NCBI GenBank assembly: GCA_964195515.1 | Contig: CAXMQO010000101.1 | Location: 1 to 64,000 of the forward strand | Reading direction: 5' to 3' | DNA: 64,000 nt | Source: JAHEEL01 sp964195515 | GTDB lineage: Bacteria > Actinomycetota > Acidimicrobiia > Spongiisociales > UBA5794 | The notes under the pieces: generated by a model | Databases searched by the model: none | The model's input: only the letters and a program-made list of their open reading frames with translations | What the model was told of the DNA's origin: nothing | Shown here: piece after piece, positions 42,934 to 50,413 of the stretch | Numbering within the stretch: position 1 is the stretch's first letter | Layout: each line of letters starts with the position of its first letter | Program-made: the position numbers and the translations under genes

Positions 42934-43296
42934 ATGCCAAGAAGACGTGGACGTCCGGGACTCGTAGGAACGATGGCCCGCACCGCAGTGGTCGCAGGAA
43001 CCGCCACCGCAGTAGTCGGTGGAGTACAGAACCGATCAGCGAACAAGCAGGCAGCACAGCAGGATCAAACCGATGCGAATCAGGCTGCATACGAGTCCCA
43101 GGCGCAGTTGAACGAGATGCAAACGCAGATGGACGCCATGCAAGCCCAGCAGGCCCCGGCTCCGCAACCGGCGGTGGCGCCGGCCCCTGCTGCCGACGAC
43201 ACGATGGCCCAACTCCAGAGGCTCGCCGACATGAAGACGGCCGGTCTCCTCACCGACGCGGAGTTCACCGCGGCGAAGGCGAAGCTACTCGGCTGA
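42934..43296 (+). CDS. SHOCT-domain protein
   Basis: A 120-residue protein. A basic N-terminus (PRRRGRPG) and a short hydrophobic Ala/Val/Gly segment are followed by a Gln/Ala-rich coiled region, a Pro/Ala linker, and a C-terminal SHOCT motif LQRLADMKTAGLLTDAEFTA. SHOCT tails are short oligomerising helices. GGGAGG lies eight bases before ATG 42934. It follows the DUF6325-like gene by 13 bases and is the last gene before a strong terminator. Confidence 0.85.
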   Translation: MPRRRGRPGLVGTMARTAVVAGTATAVVGGVQNRSANKQAAQQDQTDANQAAYESQAQLNEMQTQMDAMQAQQAPAPQPAVAPAPAADDTMAQLQRLADMKTAGLLTDAEFTAAKAKLLG

Positions 43297-43317
43297 GGAT
43301 CGAAGACGGACTGAGAT

Positions 43318-43356
43318 CAGGGCCGGAAGACGGGTTTCTCATGTCTTCCGGCCCTG
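43318..43356 (+). terminator. Terminator hairpin after the SHOCT gene
   Basis: A perfect 14-bp stem, CAGGGCCGGAAGAC with GTCTTCCGGCCCTG, encloses an 11-base loop; it starts 22 bases after the SHOCT stop. No T run follows, as is usual at this GC content. It separates the SHOCT operon from the VKOR gene. Confidence 0.8.
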
Positions 43357-43391
43357 ACGGTAATTCTGGAATTGGGCCAGGCTACGTCCTT

Positions 43392-44555
43392 ATGAAATCA
43401 CGGGCCACCACTCTGCTCCTTCTCCTCGCGGCGATTCTCGCCGTCGCACTGCCGGCGTCGGCACAATCGAACACGGAAGAGGATCCGGTCGTTCGTGCCG
43501 TGTTCTTCTTCTCTCCGACATGCGGGCATTGCGAACTGGTCATCCAGGAGCACCTGCCCGTCATCTTCGCTCAGTACGGGGGCGAACCCACGGTCCTTGT
43601 CGACGAGACACTCCCTCCCGAAGACATCGCTTTCTACGAGATGACCAACGGAACGTTTGATCTCCTGCTCGTGGATGTCTCGATCGAGGCTGGCGCCGAC
43701 ATGTACACGGCGGACCTCGAGCGCCTCGCCGCCCCCGACAGCAGGAAGGGCGTTCCCCGTATCGACATCGCCGATACCTACCTCGTCGGCTCGGTTGAGA
43801 TCCCGGAGCAGTTGCCTGGTCTCATCGAACAAGGCCTTGCAGACGGCGGAATTGCGTGGCCCGAGGTCCCGGGGATCGAGGACGCGCTCGCAACGATCCC
43901 CGGCTCTTCCGAAGCCGATCAACCGATCGGCGATGACCCGTCGAACGATCCCGCTGAGACCCTCCCGGCGGCCTCTGACGAGACGATCGGTGACCGGATC
44001 GCCCGCGACCCGCTCGGCAACGGTCTCGCGATCCTCGTCCTCGTCGCGATGCTCGCAAGCCTTATACTCGTTCCCGTCATGGTTCATCGTGGGTCGCTCA
44101 GCGGTGGTCCCGTATGGGTCGTTCCCCTGCTCGCCGTGGTCGGAATGGGCGTGTCGCTGTACCTCGGAAGTGTCGAAACGAGTGGGGTCGAAGCCGTCTG
44201 TGGACCCGTGGGTGACTGCAACGCTGTTCAGCAGAGCGAGTACGCCTCGATCTTCGGCATTCCGATAGGCATCCTCGGAGTCATCGCCTATGCCGGCCTC
44301 CTCATCGGCTGGGTCGTCACGAGGGTCTCGAAGGGCCGCGTCGCCGACGGAGCCGCGGTCTTGGTAGCGGCGACCGCGTTGAGCGGCACCGTCTTCTCGA
44401 TCTATCTCACGTTCCTCGAGCCGTTCGTGATCGGAGCCACCTGCCTGTGGTGCCTCACTTCGGCCCTCTGCATCGTCGGACTGCTCTGGTTCACGGCCGG
44501 ACCCGGATGGGCCGCGTTCGGGAGGCTCCGCGGGTCTGATTCGAAGAGCGCGTAA
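43392..44555 (+). CDS. Thioredoxin-like/VKOR fusion protein
   Basis: A 387-residue envelope disulfide enzyme. A signal peptide (residues about 1-24, ending PASAQS) precedes a thioredoxin-like domain with active site CGHC (44-47). A linker rich in Asp/Pro/Glu leads to a helix (210-232), followed by a VKOR domain with the loop cysteine pair C270/C276 and the quinone-site motif CLWC (351-354). VKOR passes electrons from newly oxidised partners to quinone. Natural fusions usually have VKOR first and thioredoxin second; here the order is reversed. ATG 43392 starts the signal peptide. Confidence 0.9.
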   Translation: MKSRATTLLLLLAAILAVALPASAQSNTEEDPVVRAVFFFSPTCGHCELVIQEHLPVIFAQYGGEPTVLVDETLPPEDIAFYEMTNGTFDLLLVDVSIEAGADMYTADLERLAAPDSRKGVPRIDIADTYLVGSVEIPEQLPGLIEQGLADGGIAWPEVPGIEDALATIPGSSEADQPIGDDPSNDPAETLPAASDETIGDRIARDPLGNGLAILVLVAMLASLILVPVMVHRGSLSGGPVWVVPLLAVVGMGVSLYLGSVETSGVEAVCGPVGDCNAVQQSEYASIFGIPIGILGVIAYAGLLIGWVVTRVSKGRVADGAAVLVAATALSGTVFSIYLTFLEPFVIGATCLWCLTSALCIVGLLWFTAGPGWAAFGRLRGSDSKSA

Positions 44556-44580
44556 GACGGGCGAATCGCTCGACCCCTCG

Positions 44581-45162
44581 TCACCGGGCGAAGGTCCCCA
44601 TCAGTACGGCCTCTGCGAGCACGTGTCCTTCAGATGCGGCGAATGCCTCGGTCTTGTTCGCCCCTTCGTCGAGCCCGAGAAGTGCATCGAGTGCGAGGAT
44701 TCTGAAGTAGTAGCGATGGGTCCCGGACGGGGGACACGGGCCGCCGTACCCGGTCTGCTTCCACGAGTTGAGGCCCGCTGTCCCCAGGTCACCGACACCC
44801 TCTGGGATCGTCCCCGTCGGAGCGACGTCGTAGGCGACCCAGTGATCCCATGTCCCAACCGGGGCATCCGGGTCGTCCATGACCAGGAACAGCGCCACCG
44901 CACCTTCCGGGATCGGGGCGATCCGCAACTCGGGTGACACGTTGTCGCCATCACATGTGTGGCGAACGGGGATCGCCGCTTCGTGTTCGAAGGCTGGAGA
45001 GGTCAATTTCATCGCTGCTCCTTCGGTGGTTGTGCCAGGCATTGGTTCTGTCGTAGCGATAGCAGGAGACGCCGTGGTTGTTGTCGTCGACGGCGCTGCT
45101 CCACCTCCACAGGCCGAAGCCAGAACGGCGAGCAAGGCGGCGATCAGGACCGGAGATTTCAC
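44581..45162 (-). CDS. YbhB/PEBP-family lipoprotein
   Basis: A 193-residue exported protein of the phosphatidylethanolamine-binding (Raf kinase inhibitor-like) family. The signal peptide ends in the lipobox ASAC (Cys about residue 18), followed by a Thr/Ser-rich spacer. The PEBP fold is marked by HTCDGDNVSPELRI, LFLVMDDPDAPVGTWDHWVAYDV and YGGPCPPSGTHRYYFRILALD. The ligand is unknown. The gene converges with the VKOR gene; their stops are 25 bases apart. Confidence 0.92.
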   Translation of the reverse strand: MKSPVLIAALLAVLASACGGGAAPSTTTTTASPAIATTEPMPGTTTEGAAMKLTSPAFEHEAAIPVRHTCDGDNVSPELRIAPIPEGAVALFLVMDDPDAPVGTWDHWVAYDVAPTGTIPEGVGDLGTAGLNSWKQTGYGGPCPPSGTHRYYFRILALDALLGLDEGANKTEAFAASEGHVLAEAVLMGTFAR

Positions 45163-45194
45163 TCACCGAGTATCGCGCGCCGGTCGGATGGTGT

Positions 45195-46586
45195 CTACGA
45201 GGACGCCGCCATCCATTGGTCGATCATCTCATAGGCCTGTGCCTCCGAGTACGGACCATCCTCTACGCACCGTTCGTAGAGCATCCTCATGATCTCCCCC
45301 ACTTGGCGCCCCGGTTCGAGACCCAGGTGTTCCATCACTTGATTCCCATCGATTGGCGGGCGCAGAGCATCGAGTTCCTCCTTCTCGCGGAGTTCGGCAA
45401 TTCGTTCTTCGAGTTCGTCGATCCCCCTCGAGATCACCCGTTCGCGACGCTTGTTCCTGGTCGTGACGTCGCAGCGCACGAGTTCGTTGAGATCATCGAG
45501 GAGGTGACCTGCATCGCGAACGTACCGACGAACCGCCGAGTCGGTCCAGCCCATCTTGAAGGTGTGCGGCCGCATGTGGAGGAACACCAATTGGGACACG
45601 TCCTCGGTGGTCTTCTTTGAGTAGCGGAGCGCCTTCATGCGGCGCCTCGCCATACGCGCACCCACGACCTCGTGGTGGTGGAACGAGACCCCGCCCGGTC
45701 CGAATTCCCTCGTGTCAGGTTTTCCGATGTCGTGGAACAGCGCTGCAAGACGCAACTCGAGACGGGGTGACGTCTTCTCAACCACGGCGATCGAGTGTGC
45801 AAGCACGTCCTTGTGGTGATGGACCGGATCGACTTGGAGTGCCAGCGCCGGCAACTCGGGGATGAACTCTGCCGCGAGGCCGGTCTCGACGAGGCCCCAC
45901 AGTGCAGGCCCGACGTGATCCCCGATCATCATCCGATCGAGTTCGCCCTTGATCCGCTCCGCAGAGACAATCTCGAGACGCTCGTGCATGCCGCGAACCG
46001 CATTCAGCGCTGCCTCGTCCGGAACGAAACCGAGTCGCGATACGAACCGGAACATGCGGAGCATCCTCAGCGGATCGTCGCCGAACGAGATCTCTGGATC
46101 GAGTGGCGTGCGGAGCAGACGGGAGTGGAGGTCGACGAGACCGCCGAAGGGGTCCATCATCTCGGGGGAATCATCGTCCGAGGTGGGGATGCGGATCGCC
46201 ATCGCGTTCACCGTGAAGTCCCGCCGGGAAAGGTCTTCCTCGATGTCGTCCGAGTACGTCACCTCGGGCTTGCGGCTCTCGTCGCGGTAGATCTCCGATC
46301 GGAACGTCGTGATTTCGTGGACCCGTCCATCCCTGATCGCGCCGATCGTCCCATAGGTCTTGCCTGCCAGATACAGGTCAGCCGCCCACGGACGCACGAT
46401 CTCCTCTATCTCGTCGGGCCGGGCGTCCGTGGTGAAATCGAGATCGGAGTTCGGTTGATCAAGCAGAGCGTCGCGTACGCTCCCCCCGACGAGATAGAGG
46501 CGGTGCCCTGCCTCGTCGAAGCGTTCCGCAAGCTCGCGAGAAGCGGTCCCCGCAGCCAAGAGGTTCTGGAGCCGCGGAGGAATCAC
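45195..46586 (-). CDS. CCA tRNA nucleotidyltransferase / poly(A) polymerase family protein
   Basis: A 463-residue enzyme that probably adds or repairs the CCA end of tRNAs. The N-terminal nucleotidyltransferase domain has LYLVGGSVRDALLDQPNSDLDFTTDA with the catalytic carboxylates in DLDF; DLSRRDFTVNAMAI and DDPLRMLRMFRFVSRLGF follow. The second half has an HD motif (LAALFHDIGKP) as in actinobacterial PcnA. GTG 46586 is chosen over the longer frame because GGGAGG lies nine bases upstream and the family start fits. Its homologue holds the same place in the mycobacterial dnaA region. Confidence 0.93.
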   Translation of the reverse strand: MIPPRLQNLLAAGTASRELAERFDEAGHRLYLVGGSVRDALLDQPNSDLDFTTDARPDEIEEIVRPWAADLYLAGKTYGTIGAIRDGRVHEITTFRSEIYRDESRKPEVTYSDDIEEDLSRRDFTVNAMAIRIPTSDDDSPEMMDPFGGLVDLHSRLLRTPLDPEISFGDDPLRMLRMFRFVSRLGFVPDEAALNAVRGMHERLEIVSAERIKGELDRMMIGDHVGPALWGLVETGLAAEFIPELPALALQVDPVHHHKDVLAHSIAVVEKTSPRLELRLAALFHDIGKPDTREFGPGGVSFHHHEVVGARMARRRMKALRYSKKTTEDVSQLVFLHMRPHTFKMGWTDSAVRRYVRDAGHLLDDLNELVRCDVTTRNKRRERVISRGIDELEERIAELREKEELDALRPPIDGNQVMEHLGLEPGRQVGEIMRMLYERCVEDGPYSEAQAYEMIDQWMAASS

Positions 46587-46628
46587 GCGAGACTCCCTCC
46601 CGCCCAGCGGTCGGACATGCTCGGCTGC

Positions 46629-46690
46629 AAGCTGCAAGCTCCAAGCTGCAAGACGGGGCCGGAGATCTTGTGGCTTGAAGCTTGTGGGTT
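46629..46690. repeat. Seven-base repeats forming a 24-bp hairpin
   Basis: Two heptamer arrays face each other in the rnhA-cca gap. The first has units such as AGCTGCA and AGCTCCA (46629-46652); the second has units such as GCTTGTG and GCTTGAA (46667-46690). They pair to form a stem of 24 positions with only two mismatches, four G-U pairs and a 14-base loop, counting plus-strand RNA pairing. This may be a terminator, a processing site or a mobile repeat. Confidence 0.8.
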
Positions 46691-46695
46691 GACGC

Positions 46696-47274
46696 TCATC
46701 TCTCCCTCCACTGGTTCGCCAACTGGTCCGCATACTCGTTCCACGTGTAGCCCACGTGGGCTTTGATCCACCGCAGTTCGAGTTCCGGGCGTTTCCGGAA
46801 CACGGCGTATGCACGCCGAACGAGTTCGACGTTCTCCACGGGACCGGTCTTACGCTTCCAACCTCGGGCCTCCCAGCCGGCCGCCCACTCGTTGATCGTC
46901 CGTACGGCGAGATTCGAATCCGAGTAGACCGTGACCGCTGTGCCTTCGGGGATCATCTTCGCTCCCTCGATCAACGCCGTCAGTTCCATCCGGTTGTTGG
47001 TCGTTTCCGGATCATGACCGTGGGCCACGGAGAGAATCTCCCCGTCGACCACGTACACCGCTCCCCATCCACCGGGGCCTGGGTTCGGAACACATCCACC
47101 GTCGGTGAATACGCCCGTCTGTGGGTCTTCGCCGCGAGCCGGTCCGGCAGAAATCGGCTTCTTGCCGGGTTTGCAGTCGTGGCATTGTTTCGGAGCCCAT
47201 CCGGGGTAACGATCAAGGACGTGCTGGGGCAGAGAGAACTCCGTGGAGCAGATCTGACAAGTGAAGCTGGGCAT
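46696..47274 (-). CDS. rnhA: Ribonuclease HI with a Cys4 N-terminal domain
   Basis: A 192-residue RNase H that degrades RNA in RNA-DNA hybrids. Residues about 50-192 are the catalytic domain: GVFTDGGCVPNPGPGGWGAV (Asp 58), NRMELTALIEGAKM (Glu), VTVYSDSNLAVRTI (Asp) and WIKAHVGYTWNEYADQLAN (His/Asp). An N-terminal head of about 48 residues carries C6, C9, C31 and C34 (CQIC...CHDC), a likely zinc site absent from the standard enzyme. Start ATG 47274. It lies upstream of the cca gene, separated by the hairpin repeat. Confidence 0.9.
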   Translation of the reverse strand: MPSFTCQICSTEFSLPQHVLDRYPGWAPKQCHDCKPGKKPISAGPARGEDPQTGVFTDGGCVPNPGPGGWGAVYVVDGEILSVAHGHDPETTNNRMELTALIEGAKMIPEGTAVTVYSDSNLAVRTINEWAAGWEARGWKRKTGPVENVELVRRAYAVFRKRPELELRWIKAHVGYTWNEYADQLANQWRER

Positions 47275-47373
47275 TGAGAGCAGGAGGGTACCGACCGGAG
47301 ACTCCGAAGCGGCGATCCTCGCGAGAGCAGACACCCAATAGACTTCGCGCCCTACTGCCAACCCGCATGTTCG

Positions 47374-47394
47374 GGCTGTCAGCTGTCAGCTCAT
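47374..47394. repeat. Tandem AGCTGTC-type heptamers
   Basis: Units GGCTGTC, AGCTGTC and AGCTCAT follow one another in the rnhA-pilT gap, ending two bases before the stop complement of the PilT-like gene. Part of the same seven-base family as the arrays at 37.2, 46.6 and 55.9 kb. Confidence 0.7.
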
Positions 47395-47396
47395 AC

Positions 47397-48488
47397 CTAC
47401 GCGCTCATCAACCCGCGCCGCTGCGCTGCGACCTTGAAGTCCGTCGTCGACGTCGCGTGGGACAAGGCGTCCTCGAACGACACGATTCCCCCTACGCACA
47501 GGGTGAGGATGGCCTGGTCATAGGTTCGCATTCCGAAGAACTCCCCCTCTGCGATGTCCACAGAGATGGAGGGCGTGGTCTTCTCGTCTTTGAGCTTTTC
47601 GGCGACTCGCTCCGTATTCACCAGCACTTCGACGGCAGCCGCGCGACCGTTGCCGTCGACTCGCTGGATGAGCTGTTGGCTGATGATCCCCTTCAGCGTC
47701 GTCGACAGGATCAGTCGCACCTGTTGCCGCTGGTACGGCTCGAAGGATTCAACGATCCGGTTGATCGTCTCAAGGCCGTCGAACGTCGGCAGGATCGCAA
47801 TAACGAGATGGCCGGTCTCCGACGCGCGCAGCGCCGCGGCAACCGTTTCCCTATCTGGGAGCTCCCCGACGAAGATCGCGTCGGTGTCATTACGCATCGC
47901 TGCTTGGAGACCGGAAGCGAACGAAGCCGTGTCGAGTCCGACCTCGCGTTGTGAAACCAGCGACTGACTATCGGGGAACAGGATCTCGATCGGATCCTCG
48001 ATCGTCACGATGCTGCCTTTTCGCGTCGCGTTGACGTACTCCACCACGGAGGCGGCGGTCGTGGTTCGGCCGGATCCAGACGGACCGGTGATCAGCAGCA
48101 ACCCCGGTTTCTCATCAGCCAGTCTCTCGATAGCTGGGGGCAGACCGAGGGCCTCGAACCCTCCCTCGACGGTCCCCACGGTGCGGAGCACCAGGGTCAA
48201 CGAACCGCGCTGGCGGAACACGCTGACCCGAAAGCGGCCCAGGCCGGACCTGCCGATCGCGAAGTCGGCCTCACCGGAACTCTCGAGAGCCTCTCTTGCC
48301 CGATCCGTGCCGATCTCGTCGAGGTAGCGCACGGTGTCGGACGGAGCGACCGTAGGGAGTTCGGACCGGTGAATCATGCCGTTAATTCGGAACGCCGGCG
48401 GCGAGCCGACCTTGAGGTGCAGATCGGATCCTCCGACGGCGGTCAGTTTCTCGAGTAGCAGGTCGAGAGACGGCAACAGTTCGTTCAC
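47397..48488 (-). CDS. PilT-like ATPase with altered Walker A
   Basis: A 363-residue protein of the PilT/secretion ATPase family. It has the N-terminal PAS-like domain (SDLHLKVGSPPAFRINGMIH) and the C-terminal RecA-like domain. Walker A reads GPSGSGRT (135-142), with Arg in place of the essential Lys; Walker B-like FVGELPDRETVAAALRASETGHLV diverges from VGEMRD by a Pro. The Asp box (IVTIEDPIEIL) is intact. No pilin, PilB or PilC gene is near. It may be a structural or regulatory relative, or use Arg for nucleotide binding. GTG 48488 has GAGGAG five bases upstream. Confidence 0.85.
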   Translation of the reverse strand: MNELLPSLDLLLEKLTAVGGSDLHLKVGSPPAFRINGMIHRSELPTVAPSDTVRYLDEIGTDRAREALESSGEADFAIGRSGLGRFRVSVFRQRGSLTLVLRTVGTVEGGFEALGLPPAIERLADEKPGLLLITGPSGSGRTTTAASVVEYVNATRKGSIVTIEDPIEILFPDSQSLVSQREVGLDTASFASGLQAAMRNDTDAIFVGELPDRETVAAALRASETGHLVIAILPTFDGLETINRIVESFEPYQRQQVRLILSTTLKGIISQQLIQRVDGNGRAAAVEVLVNTERVAEKLKDEKTTPSISVDIAEGEFFGMRTYDQAILTLCVGGIVSFEDALSHATSTTDFKVAAQRRGLMSA

Positions 48489-48546
48489 ATTGGCTCCTCG
48501 GGCCCGGCGAAGGTTCTCGAATGTATCGGCGCTCCGAAGGTGACCC

Positions 48547-49548
48547 TTAACCGAGATCCCAGAACATTGAGAGCACCTCAACGGCGCCGTCGATCGACAG
48601 ATCGCCGTCTTCCGGAGGACCGAGCAATGGAAGGCCCGACGCGTACCCGTTGAGGGTTGCCGTTACCGAGTCTCGGATCGCTCGAAGGTCATACCCTCCT
48701 TCGAGGTAGAACACCGTGTTCCTATGCTGCATCGACTCACCGAGCGCCGCCGCCATCGCCCCGTAGTCGTCGGCGACCAAGGTCATCCCCCCGAGCGGAT
48801 CAGCGGCGTGTCCGTCGTACCCGGCGCTCACGAGCAGCCAATCGGGTCCGAACTGGTCGAGGACCGGAAGAACGACTCTCGAGAACGCCCGTCGGTACAC
48901 GGACCCACCGGATCCCCCACGGAGCGGGATGTTCACGGTCGCTCCGGTTCCCAACGCCCTCCCCACCTCTTGGATCCGCCCCGTCCCCGGGTAGAACGGA
49001 GAGCGGTGCAGAGATATGTAGAGCACGTCTGGCGAATCGAAGAAGATCTCCTGCGTCCCGTTCCCGTGATGGGCATCCCAATCGACGATGGCCACTCTCC
49101 GCCCGCGCGCAACGAGGGCTGCTGCGGATACGGCGACGTTGTTTATCAGACAGAAGCCCATCGTGCGATCGACCTCCGCGTGGTGACCCGGTGGACGAAT
49201 CGCTGCGAACCCGACGTCAGCGTCTCCTCGCTCGATCCCCTCGATCGCCGTCAGACCCGCGCCCGCGGCGAATCGTGCGGCGTCCCACGATCTCCCGACG
49301 GCAAAGGTATCGGAATCGATCGACCCGCCACCGGCGGCGCAGAAGTCCTTCAGTTGATCAAGGAACAGGGAGTCGTGCACAGCGAGCAACTCTTCTCTCG
49401 TCGCCGCTCGCGCCTCGACGAAGACGGTTTCGAGATCGCTCGCCACGGCGCCCTCGATTGCAGCAGCGACGCGCTCCGGCCGCTCCGGGTGTTGGCAGGG
49501 TGAGACATGCTCCAAGCTTGACGGATGAGTGACGAGTGTCGATCGCAT
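48547..49548 (-). CDS. Histone-deacetylase-family (AcuC/AphA-like) amidohydrolase
   Basis: A 333-residue zinc amidohydrolase of the arginase/deacetylase fold, acting on acetylated lysines or polyamines. The catalytic pair of His is in AIRPPGHHAEVD, the zinc ligands are in VDWDAHHGNGTQ and SAGYDGHAADPLGG, and the terminal YLEGGYDL segment is also present. The enzyme looks intact. Start ATG 49548. Neighbours are a PilT-like ATPase downstream and a divergent GNAT acetyltransferase gene. A pairing of acetylase and deacetylase is possible but unproved. Confidence 0.93.
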   Translation of the reverse strand: MRSTLVTHPSSLEHVSPCQHPERPERVAAAIEGAVASDLETVFVEARAATREELLAVHDSLFLDQLKDFCAAGGGSIDSDTFAVGRSWDAARFAAGAGLTAIEGIERGDADVGFAAIRPPGHHAEVDRTMGFCLINNVAVSAAALVARGRRVAIVDWDAHHGNGTQEIFFDSPDVLYISLHRSPFYPGTGRIQEVGRALGTGATVNIPLRGGSGGSVYRRAFSRVVLPVLDQFGPDWLLVSAGYDGHAADPLGGMTLVADDYGAMAAALGESMQHRNTVFYLEGGYDLRAIRDSVTATLNGYASGLPLLGPPEDGDLSIDGAVEVLSMFWDLG

Positions 49549-49681
49549 CTCCACATGGTCCCACGCTTGCCGGCTCGAGGGCACATCGCGAGGACTTCCT
49601 CTTCAGCGTCGCACCCGGCATCGCGGTCGCCCGTCGACGGTATTCTGGCTCCCCCCTTAGGAGTGCGGAGGTGTCACACGA

Positions 49682-50410
49682 ATGGCCGAGCATCCAATCC
49701 CGGTGCTCCAACGTGGCTCATGGCCGCAACCGATCCGCTTCAGGAGGGGATGGGCACGAGCCGAGGCCCGGCGCTGGAACGATCTCGTACCCGACGCCGC
49801 GTTGCGTCTCGTTCGCGGAGGGTCATCCTTCCTGGAGTTGTGTTCTGAGCGATTGAACGAGCTTGACGCTCCCTACATCTTCTCTCCCCCACTTCCATCA
49901 ACCAGTCGGCGGCCGTGGGAAGCCGCGGGATTCGTTGAGTTCGTTCCTCTCGCGTTCATGCGTCGCGACCTCGCCGAGCGAATTCCCTCACCCGACCATC
50001 TCGTCATCTCTCCTCCCGACCACTCGGTCGCAGATCTACTGCGGATCGACCACGCCGCTTTCGATCGGTTCTGGAGATTTGATCGCTTTGGGATGGCCGA
50101 AGCTATCGCGGCGACCACAAAGACCAAGTCTCTCCTCATTCGCGGGCCGGACGGTGCTCCCGTTGCTTTCGCCATCGTCGGATTCGGTCACGCCATGTCA
50201 TACCTCCAGCGACTCGCCGTCCATCCCGATTGGCAGGGCCAGCAGATGGGTCGTTCGTTGATCCGCGCAGCTGCTCGCACCGCTCAGTCGGCCGGGAGCC
50301 GGGCAATGATGCTCAACACCCAGACGGACAACGATCCTGCCATCGCTCTCTATGCGTCCGAGGGTTTCGTCACGCTCCCCGAACCGCTCGCCGTGCTTCG
50401 TCGAGGTTGA
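49682..50410 (+). CDS. GNAT-family N-acetyltransferase
   Basis: A 242-residue protein. The N-terminal 100 residues do not match a known domain; the C-terminal half is the GNAT fold with LLRIDHAAFDRFWRFD, VAFAIVGFGHAMSYLQRLAVHP and WQGQQMGRSLIRAAARTAQ (acetyl-CoA pyrophosphate loop QQMGRS), ending MMLNTQTDNDPAIALYASEGF. The substrate is unknown. It is three bases upstream of the pseudokinase gene, so probably co-transcribed with the sigma factor block. Confidence 0.88.
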   Translation: MAEHPIPVLQRGSWPQPIRFRRGWARAEARRWNDLVPDAALRLVRGGSSFLELCSERLNELDAPYIFSPPLPSTSRRPWEAAGFVEFVPLAFMRRDLAERIPSPDHLVISPPDHSVADLLRIDHAAFDRFWRFDRFGMAEAIAATTKTKSLLIRGPDGAPVAFAIVGFGHAMSYLQRLAVHPDWQGQQMGRSLIRAAARTAQSAGSRAMMLNTQTDNDPAIALYASEGFVTLPEPLAVLRRG

Positions 50411-50413
50411 TCG

